This document shows positions 1 through 7,405 of a DNA stretch of 13,928 nucleotides, piece after piece; positions within the stretch are counted from its first letter, which is position 1, and every line of letters starts with the position of its first letter. Under the pieces are notes generated by a model. It was not told the origin of the DNA. It ran no database searches and worked only from the letters and a program-made list of their open reading frames with translations. This DNA is from Candidatus Omnitrophota bacterium (GTDB lineage Bacteria > Omnitrophota > Omnitrophia > Omnitrophales > Danuiimicrobiaceae), in NCBI GenBank assembly GCA_016206815.1, contig JACQQT010000053.1:1-13928 (forward strand), in the 5' to 3' direction. The position numbers and the translations under genes are program-made.

Positions 1-770
1 CCGTCCTGCGGAAGACGTTTCTCGGTAATGTCCAAATTGGAAACGATTTTAATGCGCGTTAAAATGCTGCTGAACATATGCCGAGGCGGCGAAAAAGCTT
101 CTTGTAAAGCGCCGTCGATACGGAAGCGAATGCGAAGCCGTTCGGCAAACGGCTCAAAATGAACGTCGGACGCCCTGTTTTTAATCGCCTCTTGGAGAAT
201 TAAATTAACCATCCGAATAACCGGCGCTTCGTCCGTTTTCCGTGTGGTCACGCCTTCTTCTGTTTTCGTTTCATGAATGACTTCTACCGTGTCAGGATCC
301 AAGTCTTCGAAAATGGCTTCCAGCCTGATTTGTTCGGAATAATAACTTTCGATCGCTGCCTGAACATCCCGATGTGAAACAATTACCGGCCTCACCATAC
401 ATTGAGATACTTTTTTCACGTCATCCATGGCGGTGATATCGAGAGGGTCGCTCATCGCAATCGTCACAACGTTACCGATTTGTGAGATGGGGATCACTTC
501 ATTGCGCTCGGCAATCTTTTTGGGGATGAGCTTCAGCACCTTCGGATCAATCTTATAAGCCGACAAATCTAGAACGGGAATACCCAGTTCTGAACTCAGT
601 AAAAACATCAAATCTTTCTCACCCATCCACCCTTCATCCACGACCAGCCGAATCGGTTTCTTACCTGAGGACTTTTGAAGCTCTTTCGTGCGTTTCAAAT
701 TTTGTTCCGAAATCGCGTTTGTCTTTTTTAAAATTTCATAAAGCGTTTTGTGAAACACAGCAGCCGCCAT
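1..770 (-). CDS. Second GspE/PilB-type secretion/pilus ATPase, 3' end beyond window
   Basis: This is the N-terminal 256 codons of a type II secretion/type IV pilus assembly ATPase; the frame runs open to the window edge. I translated it from the ATG at 770-768, which lies one base after the TAA of the preceding ATPase, with GAGGT 8 nt upstream as ribosome binding site. Residues 1 to about 145 form an MshEN-like (T2SSE_N) domain, including the typical stretch VVTIAMSDPLDITAMDDV (101-118). Residues 182-257 begin the ATPase region: EAPVIRMVN, the signature ASDVHFEP (200-207), the arginine-rich RLRIRFRIDG (211-220) and EKRLPQDG. Walker A, Walker B and the zinc-binding cysteines would lie beyond the edge and cannot be checked. 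The MshEN motif positions for c-di-GMP are degenerate: Asn replaces the first motif Gly and Glu replaces the second terminal Gln. PilB, GspE or a PilT-like role cannot be told apart from this fragment. Confidence 0.9.
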   Translation of the reverse strand, partial: MAAAVFHKTLYEILKKTNAISEQNLKRTKELQKSSGKKPIRLVVDEGWMGEKDLMFLLSSELGIPVLDLSAYKIDPKVLKLIPKKIAERNEVIPISQIGNVVTIAMSDPLDITAMDDVKKVSQCMVRPVIVSHRDVQAAIESYYSEQIRLEAIFEDLDPDTVEVIHETKTEEGVTTRKTDEAPVIRMVNLILQEAIKNRASDVHFEPFAERLRIRFRIDGALQEAFSPPRHMFSSILTRIKIVSNLDITEKRLPQD

Positions 771-771
771 C

Positions 772-2511
772 TTATCCGACCTCAAGTTCTTGATCGCCTG
801 CCGTCACGCGAAACACTTCATCCAAAGAAGTCTCGCCGGCAAGCGCTTTGGCAATGCCGCTTTGCCTGAGGGTGTTCATCCCCTGCCGCCTTGCCAGTTG
901 CTTAATCTCATCCGCCGGTAAGCGCTTCATAATCACCGCTTTGACCTCCGGTGTCAAAAGCAAAATTTCAGTAATAACCGTCCGTCCGCTGAAACCCGTA
1001 GACCGACACTTCGCACATCCTGCCGGTCGATAAAATGTATAAGACTTTTTAGATTCCAAAGTGAGCCGGTTGATCAACTCTTCATCAGCCGGAAAAGGTA
1101 ATTTACAACTTGGACACAGCCTTCTCACCAAACGTTGTGCCGAAATCATCAACACGGAAGAAGTAATCAAAAAAGGTTCTATTCCCATATTCAGCATCCG
1201 TACAATGGAGCCGGTCGTGTCATTGGTGTGCAACGTACTTAACACCAAATGTCCCGTGAGAGCAGCTTTAATGGCAATATCCATCGTGATCTGGTCTCGA
1301 ATTTCACCGATGAGAATGACATCGGGATCCTGGCGAAGAATGGAACGAAGCACAACCGGAAAACTAAGATTGATGGCTTCGCGCACGTTCACTTGATTGA
1401 TCCCTTCCACTTCATATTCCACCGGATCTTCCACCGCGGTAATGTTTTTATCGGGACTGTCTAAATACTGCAAAACGGAATATAAGGTGGTTGTTTTCCC
1501 GCTTCCGGTCGGCCCCGTCACCAGAATCATGCCATGAGGTTTCCTGGAACACTCTTGGAGGATACTGATTTCTCGACTTGCAAATCCAAGTTTATCCAAG
1601 TCATGAGCCTGAGCTTTCTTATCGAGAATACGCAGGCAAACTTTCTCACCAAAACTGGTCGGTAAAATGGAAACGCGAATATCAACCTCACGATCTTGTA
1701 CTTTGATTTTGAACCGTCCGTCCTGAGGAATCCGCCGTTCCGCAATGTTCAGCTGACTCATCACCTTGAATCTGGAAACCAGCGCATTTCCCATTGTTTT
1801 GGGCGGCGCGGGAATTTCTTCCAACAAACCATCCACCCGGCATCGGACGCGCATTGTATTTTCCCACGGCTCAACGAAAAGGTCGCTCGCCCGCCGGCGG
1901 ATCGCATCCAATAAAAGAAAATTTGCAACTTTAATGACAGGCGTTTCTTGCGCTTGACGCAGCAAAATGCCCACTTCATTCTCAAGGCTCTGCTCTTTCT
2001 TTTCTTCCACAATCCGGACCAATTCTTGAATGGTCCGCTCGGAATCTTTTGTGTTCTCCAGCGATTTCTCCTGCGGATAATAGCGCTGCAAAGCGGTGGT
2101 CATTTCCTTGGGAAGCGTCACCGCCGGCCGGATTTTCATATGGGTCATCACTTTCAGATCATCCATCAAGATCAGATCTGAGGGATTCTCCATCGCAACC
2201 GTCATCGTATCGTTATATTTAGAAATAGGAAGCACACGGCGCTTATGTGCAAATGCAGGCGCAATGAGGCGAATGACCTGCTCGTCCGGAACAAAGTGAT
2301 TGGGGTTAATCGAGGCACACTTAAATTCCTCTGCTAAAAATGAGATCATTTGGACCTCACTCATAAAACCGCGTTTTAAAATCAACTCAACCGCCGATAA
2401 ATTTGAATCTCTCTTTTCTTCGCGCAGGGTTTGCGTATCTTTTTCACTGACATGCCCCAACTTCACGGCTTTTTTCAAAATATTTTCATCAAACGGATCA
2501 AGCGCCATCAT
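772..2511 (-). CDS. GspE/PilB-family ATPase of type IV pilus or type II secretion system
   Basis: This is a cytoplasmic hexameric ATPase that should power pilus or pseudopilus assembly. Its 579 residues match the family's usual length. Residues 1 to about 145 are an MshEN-like N-terminal domain, 190-300 the N2 region (ASDLFVEP 208-215, RVRCRVDG 221-228, RRIPQDG 259-265), and 300-579 the RecA-like core. Visible motifs are Walker A GPTGSGKT (333-340), the Asp box AVEDPVEYEVEGINQ (359-373), Walker B ILIGEIRD (399-406), the His box GHLVLSTLHTND (420-431) and a zinc-type cysteine set C466-x2-C469 / C499-x2-C502. All catalytic motifs are intact, so it should be active. Two oddities: the His usual in ASDIHIEP is Phe212, and the MshEN c-di-GMP positions are degenerate. 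Two ATGs are adjacent (2511 and 2508); a weak AGG lies 5 and 8 nt before them. It begins 5 nt after the upstream gene and is followed after 1 nt by a second ATPase. Confidence 0.95.
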   Translation of the reverse strand: MMALDPFDENILKKAVKLGHVSEKDTQTLREEKRDSNLSAVELILKRGFMSEVQMISFLAEEFKCASINPNHFVPDEQVIRLIAPAFAHKRRVLPISKYNDTMTVAMENPSDLILMDDLKVMTHMKIRPAVTLPKEMTTALQRYYPQEKSLENTKDSERTIQELVRIVEEKKEQSLENEVGILLRQAQETPVIKVANFLLLDAIRRRASDLFVEPWENTMRVRCRVDGLLEEIPAPPKTMGNALVSRFKVMSQLNIAERRIPQDGRFKIKVQDREVDIRVSILPTSFGEKVCLRILDKKAQAHDLDKLGFASREISILQECSRKPHGMILVTGPTGSGKTTTLYSVLQYLDSPDKNITAVEDPVEYEVEGINQVNVREAINLSFPVVLRSILRQDPDVILIGEIRDQITMDIAIKAALTGHLVLSTLHTNDTTGSIVRMLNMGIEPFLITSSVLMISAQRLVRRLCPSCKLPFPADEELINRLTLESKKSYTFYRPAGCAKCRSTGFSGRTVITEILLLTPEVKAVIMKRLPADEIKQLARRQGMNTLRQSGIAKALAGETSLDEVFRVTAGDQELEVG

Positions 2512-2516
2512 GGAAC

Positions 2517-3038
2517 CTAAGAGGGTTTGGGAGCGGTTTTAGATTGCGGTTTCTGCGTCGTTTGTGAACGAAATAAAACTTCTGTATCATCAGAGGAAGA
2601 ATCTTTTGTGATATGAAAATGCTGCTGGATGACGGCCCAAATCTCGGTCGGAGTTGCCACAAAAGTTTGGACTTTGCACTTGGTGGCGGCTTCGATTTCC
2701 TGGATGGCTTGCTCATTGGTGGGATCTGCCATCACCACCATCAATAAATCCCCTACCCGTTCCAAGGGTACACAAACGTGCTTCTTAATGATTTCCTTGG
2801 GAATGAGGCGATCAACCGCTTCGCTAATCGTAAAATTTCCGATGGGCAAATAAGGGACGTTAAACTGGGTTGCGAGCGCCACCACAATGTCTTCTTCGCT
2901 GACGAACCCCATTTCAATGAGAATCTTACCGAGAAGTTTACCGGGTTTTGTCTTTTGCTGCTCAAGTGCTTTGGTCAACTGATCTGGTGTGAGTGAACCG
3001 TTCTCGATCAGAATTTCTCCGATACGCTTTTTCGCCAC
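2517..3038 (-). CDS. Stand-alone MshEN-like (GspE/PilB N-terminal) domain protein
   Basis: This 173-residue protein consists of a GspE/PilB N-terminal domain without any ATPase core. The start is GTG at 3038, supported by GGAGG 5 nt upstream. Residues 5-28 carry the first MshEN motif: Arg5, Gly7, Leu10, Gly14, Leu21, Leu25 and Gln28. Residues 35-58 carry the second: Gly37, Leu40, Gly44, Ile51, Leu55 and Gln58. These fit the family pattern R-L-G-x2-L-x3-G-x6-L-x3-L-x2-Q, which in characterised MshEN domains binds cyclic-di-GMP. Residues about 60-145 form the second half of the domain (PLERVGDLLMVVMADPTNE, 91-109), and the last 30 residues are a Ser/Thr/Gln/Lys/Pro-rich, probably disordered tail. 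It is the first gene after the promoter at 3093-3121 and lies 5 nt before a full ATPase, so a regulatory or structural role in the same motor is likely. Binding of c-di-GMP is inference from motif conservation. Confidence 0.88.
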   Translation of the reverse strand: MAKKRIGEILIENGSLTPDQLTKALEQQKTKPGKLLGKILIEMGFVSEEDIVVALATQFNVPYLPIGNFTISEAVDRLIPKEIIKKHVCVPLERVGDLLMVVMADPTNEQAIQEIEAATKCKVQTFVATPTEIWAVIQQHFHITKDSSSDDTEVLFRSQTTQKPQSKTAPKPS

Positions 3039-3092
3039 GTGCCCCTCCGAACTCGTTGGGTAGAAATAAGTTATCGTTTATGGTTCACCTAA

Positions 3093-3121
3093 AGTATACC
3101 GTGCCGGTGTAGGCCTTTCAA
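3093..3121 (-). promoter_or_regulatory. Sigma70-type promoter for the pilus/secretion genes
   Basis: On the minus strand the sequence reads TTGAAA (3121-3116), a 17-bp spacer, then TATACT (3098-3093). Each hexamer has five of six consensus bases and the spacing is optimal. Transcription would start near 3086, leaving an untranslated leader of about 48 nt before the GTG at 3038. It lies in the only sizeable gap in the window, where a change of gene function also occurs. No operator was recognised around it. Confidence 0.65.
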
Positions 3122-3187
3122 GGAAACCTCGGAAGAAAAAACCAGAGAAAGCCGGATCGGTAAGGAGAAGGCCCGGGTTTCTTTCAA

Positions 3188-3214
3188 ACTTTAGTAAGAT
3201 TCCCTAACGAAAGT
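3188..3214 (-). repeat. Imperfect inverted repeat downstream of thpR
   Basis: Starting 4 nt after the thpR stop codon, the arms ACTTT and AAAGT pair, and after a C-T mismatch GTtAG pairs with CTtAC around a GGAAT loop. That gives nine base pairs with two mismatches. It is not followed by a T tract, so it is not a standard intrinsic terminator. It might protect an mRNA 3' end or be chance. Confidence 0.25.
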
Positions 3215-3218
3215 CTTG

Positions 3219-3800
3219 TCACACATTTGCAGATGCAGAGAATGGAAAGGCTGCCAGAGGGGTGTGCTGAGCACCTTTTAAAAATAGTTCACTCTTGAAA
3301 AGTGTGATCTGCCGAACCTGATCGATGGTTTTGGTCTTGAACGAGCATTTCTCGGGAAGTAGATGAAACGAGCTTTGTTTGTCTTTTGCGCGAGCAATGG
3401 TCACATGAGGCTGAAACTCTCTATTCTCGATTGAAAAATGCATTTTGCGAAGGGCTTGGTCCAATTTGCCCTTGATTTGAATCAGCTCGGGAATTCCTCC
3501 TTGAACCCCCAGCCATAAGATGCGAGGACGCTGGGCGCTCGGAAAGACTCCCGCCCCCTCCAAATAAAGCGGAAACGGACGACTGTCTTTCAAAACATCC
3601 GGCAAACGTTCCTGGAGCGTATCGATTTTAGCCTGAGGAATTTGGCCCAAGAAATGAAGGGTTAAATGCCAATTTGCAACATCAATGAAACGGAAACCGG
3701 GAGATTGATCCCGGATGGAATCCACAAAGATACGAGCTTCTTGTTTCAGTGACTCGGACAATTCGACGGCCAAAAAAGCTCTTACCGTTTCTGGAGCCAT
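3219..3800 (-). CDS. thpR: RNA 2',3'-cyclic phosphodiesterase (LigT/ThpR, 2H family)
   Basis: The protein belongs to the 2H phosphoesterase family, which hydrolyses RNA 2',3'-cyclic phosphates to 2'-phosphates; members were first described as 2'-5' RNA ligases. It has 193 residues, near the usual 180-200. Both catalytic HxTx motifs are present: HLTL at 45-48 and HVTI at 132-135. Other family features are the RAFLAVEL opening strand and a GAGVFPSAQRPRILWLGV segment at 82-99. I chose the ATG at 3800; a TTG at 3806 in the same frame would add two residues, and neither has a well-placed Shine-Dalgarno sequence (GGAAGG lies too far upstream). The start is buried in the 3' end of cinA (19-nt overlap), so translation probably depends on coupling to cinA. 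It is the last gene of the long operon. True biological substrates for this family in bacteria are poorly defined. Confidence 0.93.
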   Translation of the reverse strand: MAPETVRAFLAVELSESLKQEARIFVDSIRDQSPGFRFIDVANWHLTLHFLGQIPQAKIDTLQERLPDVLKDSRPFPLYLEGAGVFPSAQRPRILWLGVQGGIPELIQIKGKLDQALRKMHFSIENREFQPHVTIARAKDKQSSFHLLPEKCSFKTKTIDQVRQITLFKSELFLKGAQHTPLAAFPFSASANV

Positions 3801-5008
3801 TGCCAAAGCAAAAACAGTGCCTTCCGCGCGGCTTGAACTCTGACCTTCTGTCTGTCGCCCAAAAACCGAAATCGAAACACATTGTTCTTCCGAAGATCTG
3901 AAATCCCGATATAAACCAAACCCGCAGGCTTCCTTTTGGTTCCTCCCGCCGGTCCTGCGATTCCCGTCACCGAAATCCCGATTGCGGTGTCATATTTCAA
4001 ACGAACTGCCTTCGCCATTGCCCGGGCTACCTCTGGAGAAACCGCGCCGCACTGCTTGATCAAAGCTTTCGGAACTCCAAGATGATTCACCTTGAGTTGA
4101 TTCGAATAGGCCACAAGGCTGCCCTGAAAATAGCGGGAGGCTCCCGGCGGATCCGTGATGTGTCGAGCGAGAAGGCCTCCGGTACAACTCTCGGCACAAG
4201 CCAGTGTCTTTTTTTGTACCGTCAACTTTTCACCGATTAAATCGGATAAGGTTTTACCTTTAAAACTATAAACAGCGTCCCCAAGCTTCTCCGCAAGTTC
4301 TCTTCTAAGCACTGCGATGAGACGCCGATCGCGCGCTTTGATCCGAATCGCCACTTCCCCGAGTTCCGGATAAATTCCGAATTCAAACGTGCGCGCCTTA
4401 AAAAAACTGCTTCCGAGTTTTTTTATAATTTGAGTTTCATAGAGGCCGGAAGTTCGTGCTTCCAGCGTATAAAATCGTGGACGATTTTTAAAAGTTTGAA
4501 GGATCAACTTTTTGACTTTCGCTTTAAACATTCTCTCGAGTTCTATGGGAACGCCCGGCAATGCAATCAGCAACCGGCCGTTCTTCGAAACATAAAAACC
4601 AAGCGCGATCCCGAACCGATTCAGCAAGGGTTTTGCAACCTCGGGCAAATAAGCTTCCCGCCGCGTCATGAAAGGCGGCATCCGCCTCCGAACGCGAAAA
4701 TGATACACAATATGCCGATATTGATGTTGATCAAATTTGAGACCGCAACGGAAGAATTTAGCAATTGCCTCGCGCGTGATATCGTCCGGTGTCGGCCCTA
4801 AACCGCCCGTTACGACAATCAAATCCGCACGCTTAAAAGCAAGCGATAGCGTGCCGAGGATTTCTTCTTCCCGGTCTCGGCAGCTGCTCTGATGAATCAC
4901 ATCGATATGAAGGTCCGTCACCTGACGGGACAAAAATTGTGCATTGGTGTTCAGAACGCTGCCATTCAGCAGCTCAGAACCGATCGTGACAAGCTCACAG
5001 GTAGGCAT
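3782..5008 (-). CDS. cinA: CinA-family protein: MoCF-like domain plus PncC nicotinamide-nucleotide amidase
   Basis: This is a full-length two-domain CinA of 408 residues. Residues 1 to about 170 are the molybdopterin-binding-like (COG1058) domain, which in studied homologues has ADP-ribose pyrophosphatase activity; it shows TIGSELLNGSVLNTNA (8-23), VTGGLGPTPDDITREA (66-81) and ALPGVPIELERMF (149-161). Residues about 250-408 are the PncC domain, which deamidates nicotinamide mononucleotide to nicotinate mononucleotide in pyridine nucleotide salvage. It shows AESCTGGLLA (272-281, with the nucleophile serine at 274), YSNQLKVNHLGV (301-312) and SVTGIAGPAGGT (346-357). All signature residues look intact. 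The ATG at 5008 overlaps the end of pgpA by 14 nt, with no clear ribosome binding site, so coupled translation is likely. Despite the historical name, competence is not implied. thpR overlaps its end. Confidence 0.96.
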   Translation of the reverse strand: MPTCELVTIGSELLNGSVLNTNAQFLSRQVTDLHIDVIHQSSCRDREEEILGTLSLAFKRADLIVVTGGLGPTPDDITREAIAKFFRCGLKFDQHQYRHIVYHFRVRRRMPPFMTRREAYLPEVAKPLLNRFGIALGFYVSKNGRLLIALPGVPIELERMFKAKVKKLILQTFKNRPRFYTLEARTSGLYETQIIKKLGSSFFKARTFEFGIYPELGEVAIRIKARDRRLIAVLRRELAEKLGDAVYSFKGKTLSDLIGEKLTVQKKTLACAESCTGGLLARHITDPPGASRYFQGSLVAYSNQLKVNHLGVPKALIKQCGAVSPEVARAMAKAVRLKYDTAIGISVTGIAGPAGGTKRKPAGLVYIGISDLRKNNVFRFRFLGDRQKVRVQAARKALFLLWQWLQKR

Positions 5009-5447
5009 AGTAAATCAAAATCTGTAAGATCAGGTTGGTATAAACGCCCGCACCGACATCGTCCAGAACAATCCCGAATCCTTTCGGAAAACGCTCGAGC
5101 CAGCGCAAAGGAGGCGGTTTGACAATATCAAAAAAACGAAAGAGAACAAATCCAATCATCAACACAGGAAGACTCAGCGGCATGAACAGGAAACTGACCA
5201 TCATTCCGCACAGTTCATCCACCACCACAAACGAAGGATCCTTTTGCCGGGATGCCTGAGATACCTCCGCACTCGACCATATGCTGATGATCAAAATAAG
5301 AACGGTCAGCGCCAGCAGAAGAACCGGCCTGGAATGGCCGAGCAAAAGGAAAGGAATGGCGGTCAAGCTGCCGAATGTGCCCGGTGCAAATTTCAAGTGA
5401 CCGATGGAGCCGCACGTTGCGATCCAGTGAGCAATCTTGAGATTCAT
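4995..5447 (-). CDS. pgpA: Phosphatidylglycerophosphatase A
   Basis: PgpA is a membrane phosphatase that removes the phosphate from phosphatidylglycerophosphate to give phosphatidylglycerol, the step after PgsA. The 150-residue length is close to the usual 150-170. Visible family signatures are APGTFGS (21-27), DPSFVVVDELCGMM (70-83), FRFFDIVKPPPLRWLE (103-118) and the acidic pair in GIVLDDVGAG (125-134). Hydrophobic stretches at about 29-57, 82-104 and 131-150 fit membrane segments. The ATG at 5447 overlaps the pgsA stop as ATGA, so the two consecutive enzymes of the pathway are translationally coupled. Its own end overlaps cinA. The substrate assignment rests on the motifs and on the neighbouring pgsA. 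Confidence 0.95.
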   Translation of the reverse strand: MNLKIAHWIATCGSIGHLKFAPGTFGSLTAIPFLLLGHSRPVLLLALTVLILIISIWSSAEVSQASRQKDPSFVVVDELCGMMVSFLFMPLSLPVLMIGFVLFRFFDIVKPPPLRWLERFPKGFGIVLDDVGAGVYTNLILQILIYYAYL

Positions 5448-6007
5448 GACTTAGCTAAACCGCGAAAAAACCGGACGCCTGAAAAAACAGTGACGACATT
5501 AGCCAGAAAAATACCTAAATAATGTAAGATGAAAAGAACTCTCAAACCCATTTGTGACTCCACCAAAAAACCGCCATCCAAACCAATCAGTAAAAGCAAA
5601 GTAGCATAAATGGACCCGATTTGAAAACCGACTTTAATTTTGCCTGCCTGCTCCGCCGGAACGACTTTCCCTCGCTTCAAATAAATCAAACGCGCAAAGG
5701 TAACGGTTGCCTCCCGCAGCAAAATTAAAAAGACCCAGCCATATCCATAAAGTCCCAAATAAGCAAACGTGAGCATCAAACCCATGATCAAAAGCTTGTC
5801 CGCGATCGGGTCTGCCAGCTTGCCGAGGGAGGTCACCATGGCTTTGGTTCGGGCGAGATGACCGTCCCACCAGTCCGTGATACAAGCAGCGGTAAAAATC
5901 AAAATGACAAAACCGTCCCACCCAAGGCTTCGATTCCAAATCAGGACCATGGGGGCAACCAACGCAATGAAAAGACGCAACGCGGTCAAATGGTTTGGGG
6001 TAATCAT
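5444..6007 (-). CDS. pgsA: CDP-diacylglycerol--glycerol-3-phosphate 3-phosphatidyltransferase
   Basis: PgsA is an integral membrane enzyme that joins CDP-diacylglycerol and sn-glycerol 3-phosphate to make phosphatidylglycerophosphate, releasing CMP. The CDP-alcohol phosphatidyltransferase signature is complete: Asp45, Asp48-Gly49, Ala52-Arg53, Gly62, Asp66 and Asp70, within DWWDGHLARTKAM and GKLADPIAD. The N-terminus (ITPNHLTALRLFIAL) is typical of PgsA, and several hydrophobic segments follow (about 10-25, 31-44, 74-97, 125-142 and 155-172). At 187 residues it has the family's normal length. The ATG at 6007 overlaps the rimO stop (ATGA), and its stop overlaps pgpA in the same way. Other CDP-alcohol transferases (phosphatidylserine or cardiolipin synthase) share the motif, but the N-terminus and the adjacent pgpA favour PgsA. 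Confidence 0.95.
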   Translation of the reverse strand: MITPNHLTALRLFIALVAPMVLIWNRSLGWDGFVILIFTAACITDWWDGHLARTKAMVTSLGKLADPIADKLLIMGLMLTFAYLGLYGYGWVFLILLREATVTFARLIYLKRGKVVPAEQAGKIKVGFQIGSIYATLLLLIGLDGGFLVESQMGLRVLFILHYLGIFLANVVTVFSGVRFFRGLAKS

Positions 6008-7401
6008 GATGTTTCTAGCTGAAGGTAAGCGGCTCTCAGATCATATTCGGCAACCGATTCAACTTGAGCGGTTACAAAATCGCCTTCCTTTAATCGGATG
6101 CGATCCGGAACGCGGACATCCACCAAACCGTCCACTTCGGGCGCATCCATATAACTGCGGCCTCGATAGAGCCTGCGATTCTTCTCGTCCCGCCCCTCGA
6201 TCAGCACCGTCAGGGTTTTGCCGATCAAGCGTTGATTGTTTCCCTCCGAAATTTTCTGCTGAAGCACCATTCCCTCATGAAACCGTTTTTCTTTCACCGC
6301 CTCTGGAATTTGACCGCCCAAAGATGCGGCATGCGAACCTTCTTCATTGGAATAGACAAACATGCCGAGCCGCTCAAACTGCGCCTCTTTCATAAACGCT
6401 AAAAGCTCCTGGAATTCTTCCTCTCCTTCGCCCGGATAACCGACAATGAAAGTAGTTCGAATGGCAAGATCCGGGATTTTTTTCCTCAGTTTTTCGATCA
6501 AGGCGTAAGTGCTTTGCTTCGTCATTCCGCGGCGCATACTTTTTAAAACGGAATCGCTGATATGCTGCAGCGGCATGTCTAAATAATGGCAAACTTTTTC
6601 CAAAGAACCGATCGCCTCAATCAACGCGTCGTTGACACAGCTAGGATAGGCATAGAGCAGCCGAATCCACTTAAGACCCTTGATTCGATTCAGCTCCTCA
6701 AGCAGTCGGGGAAGTAAAAACTGATTATCTGTATCCCGGCCGAAATAAGTCGTATCTTGGCCGGTCAAAACCAATTCACGGGCCCCTTCTTTCTCGACCA
6801 ACCGGCGCGCTTCGCAGACAACATCGTCAAGACGTCTGGAGCGATGCTTGCCGCGAAATGTCGGAATCATACAAAAGGAGCAAATGTGATCACAGCCTTC
6901 TGAAATTTTAATGTATCGCGTATATCTTGGAGTGAGCGGAATGCGCTCGATGGCCGCCGTATAAAGAAATCCGGGCTGATGGCCTATCTGCGAGATCCTT
7001 TTCCGCTGAACGACTTGACCGAGAACTTGATTGAGCGTCTCATAATCTCCCGTCCCCACAAAGGCATCGACCTCACCCAGTTCTTTTTCCAACTCTTTCT
7101 GATAACGCTGCACCAAACAACCCAAAACAACCAGCGCTTTGATTTGCCCTTCTTTCTTCAGTTCCGCAAGATTTAAGATCTGATCAATCGATTGTTCCTT
7201 TGCCTCTTGAATGAAAGAACACGTATTGAGAAGTGCAATATCGCAATGGCTCACGTGTTCGGCAACCTCGTAACGACTCTTGTCTAAGATCCCGAGCACC
7301 AGCTCGCTATCCACCAAAGTTTTGGGACATCCGAGAGACAACATTCCAACCGATATCTTTTTGGCGCCGGTGAGAGGAGCGGGCATTGCCACCTTTCCCA
7401 T
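6004..7401 (-). CDS. rimO: Ribosomal protein S12 (aspartate) methylthiotransferase RimO
   Basis: RimO is a radical SAM enzyme with two iron-sulfur clusters that adds a methylthio group to a conserved aspartate of ribosomal protein S12 (Asp88 in E. coli). Domain order is normal for a 465-residue protein. The N-terminal MTTase domain has cluster ligands Cys25 (SLGCPKTLVDSE), Cys61 (LNTCSF) and Cys95 (VLGCLVQRY). The radical SAM domain has C170-x3-C174-x2-C177 in SEGCDHICSFCMIPTFRG. A C-terminal TRAM domain covers about 395-462 (RGRSYMDAPEVDG). The PKTLVDSE and RYTRYIKISEGCDH segments favour RimO over the tRNA enzymes MiaB or MtaB. Two starts are possible: ATG at 7401, with AAGGT 6 nt upstream, and ATG at 7386, with AAAGG 5 nt upstream; I kept the first. 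It starts 4 nt after the amidotransferase gene and ends overlapping pgsA. Confidence 0.96.
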   Translation of the reverse strand: MGKVAMPAPLTGAKKISVGMLSLGCPKTLVDSELVLGILDKSRYEVAEHVSHCDIALLNTCSFIQEAKEQSIDQILNLAELKKEGQIKALVVLGCLVQRYQKELEKELGEVDAFVGTGDYETLNQVLGQVVQRKRISQIGHQPGFLYTAAIERIPLTPRYTRYIKISEGCDHICSFCMIPTFRGKHRSRRLDDVVCEARRLVEKEGARELVLTGQDTTYFGRDTDNQFLLPRLLEELNRIKGLKWIRLLYAYPSCVNDALIEAIGSLEKVCHYLDMPLQHISDSVLKSMRRGMTKQSTYALIEKLRKKIPDLAIRTTFIVGYPGEGEEEFQELLAFMKEAQFERLGMFVYSNEEGSHAASLGGQIPEAVKEKRFHEGMVLQQKISEGNNQRLIGKTLTVLIEGRDEKNRRLYRGRSYMDAPEVDGLVDVRVPDRIRLKEGDFVTAQVESVAEYDLRAAYLQLETS

Positions 7402-7405
7402 GGAG

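Larger units (their letters stand above)
3039..3218. other. Intergenic region separating the two gene blocks
   Basis: This is the only gap over 40 nt in the window. It contains an imperfect inverted repeat next to the thpR stop, a sigma70-type promoter pointing toward the MshEN/ATPase genes, and the GGAGG ribosome binding site before the GTG at 3038. No open frame of note, tRNA or recognisable riboswitch is seen in it. A CCCGGG palindrome (3172-3177) and a T run on the minus strand (3141-3136) do not form a convincing terminator. Confidence 0.7.

Noticed and set aside
3136..3155. Possible intrinsic terminator on the minus strand (CCGG, CTTTCT loop, CTGG, then six T)
   Set aside because: The stem is only four pairs including a G-T wobble, too weak to call a terminator.
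3172..3177. CCCGGG palindrome in the intergenic region as an operator
   Set aside because: The symmetry does not extend beyond six bases, which is expected by chance.
4430..4801. Plus-strand frame of 123 codons opposite cinA
   Set aside because: It is antisense to the conserved CinA N-terminal domain, and its translation resembles no family I know.
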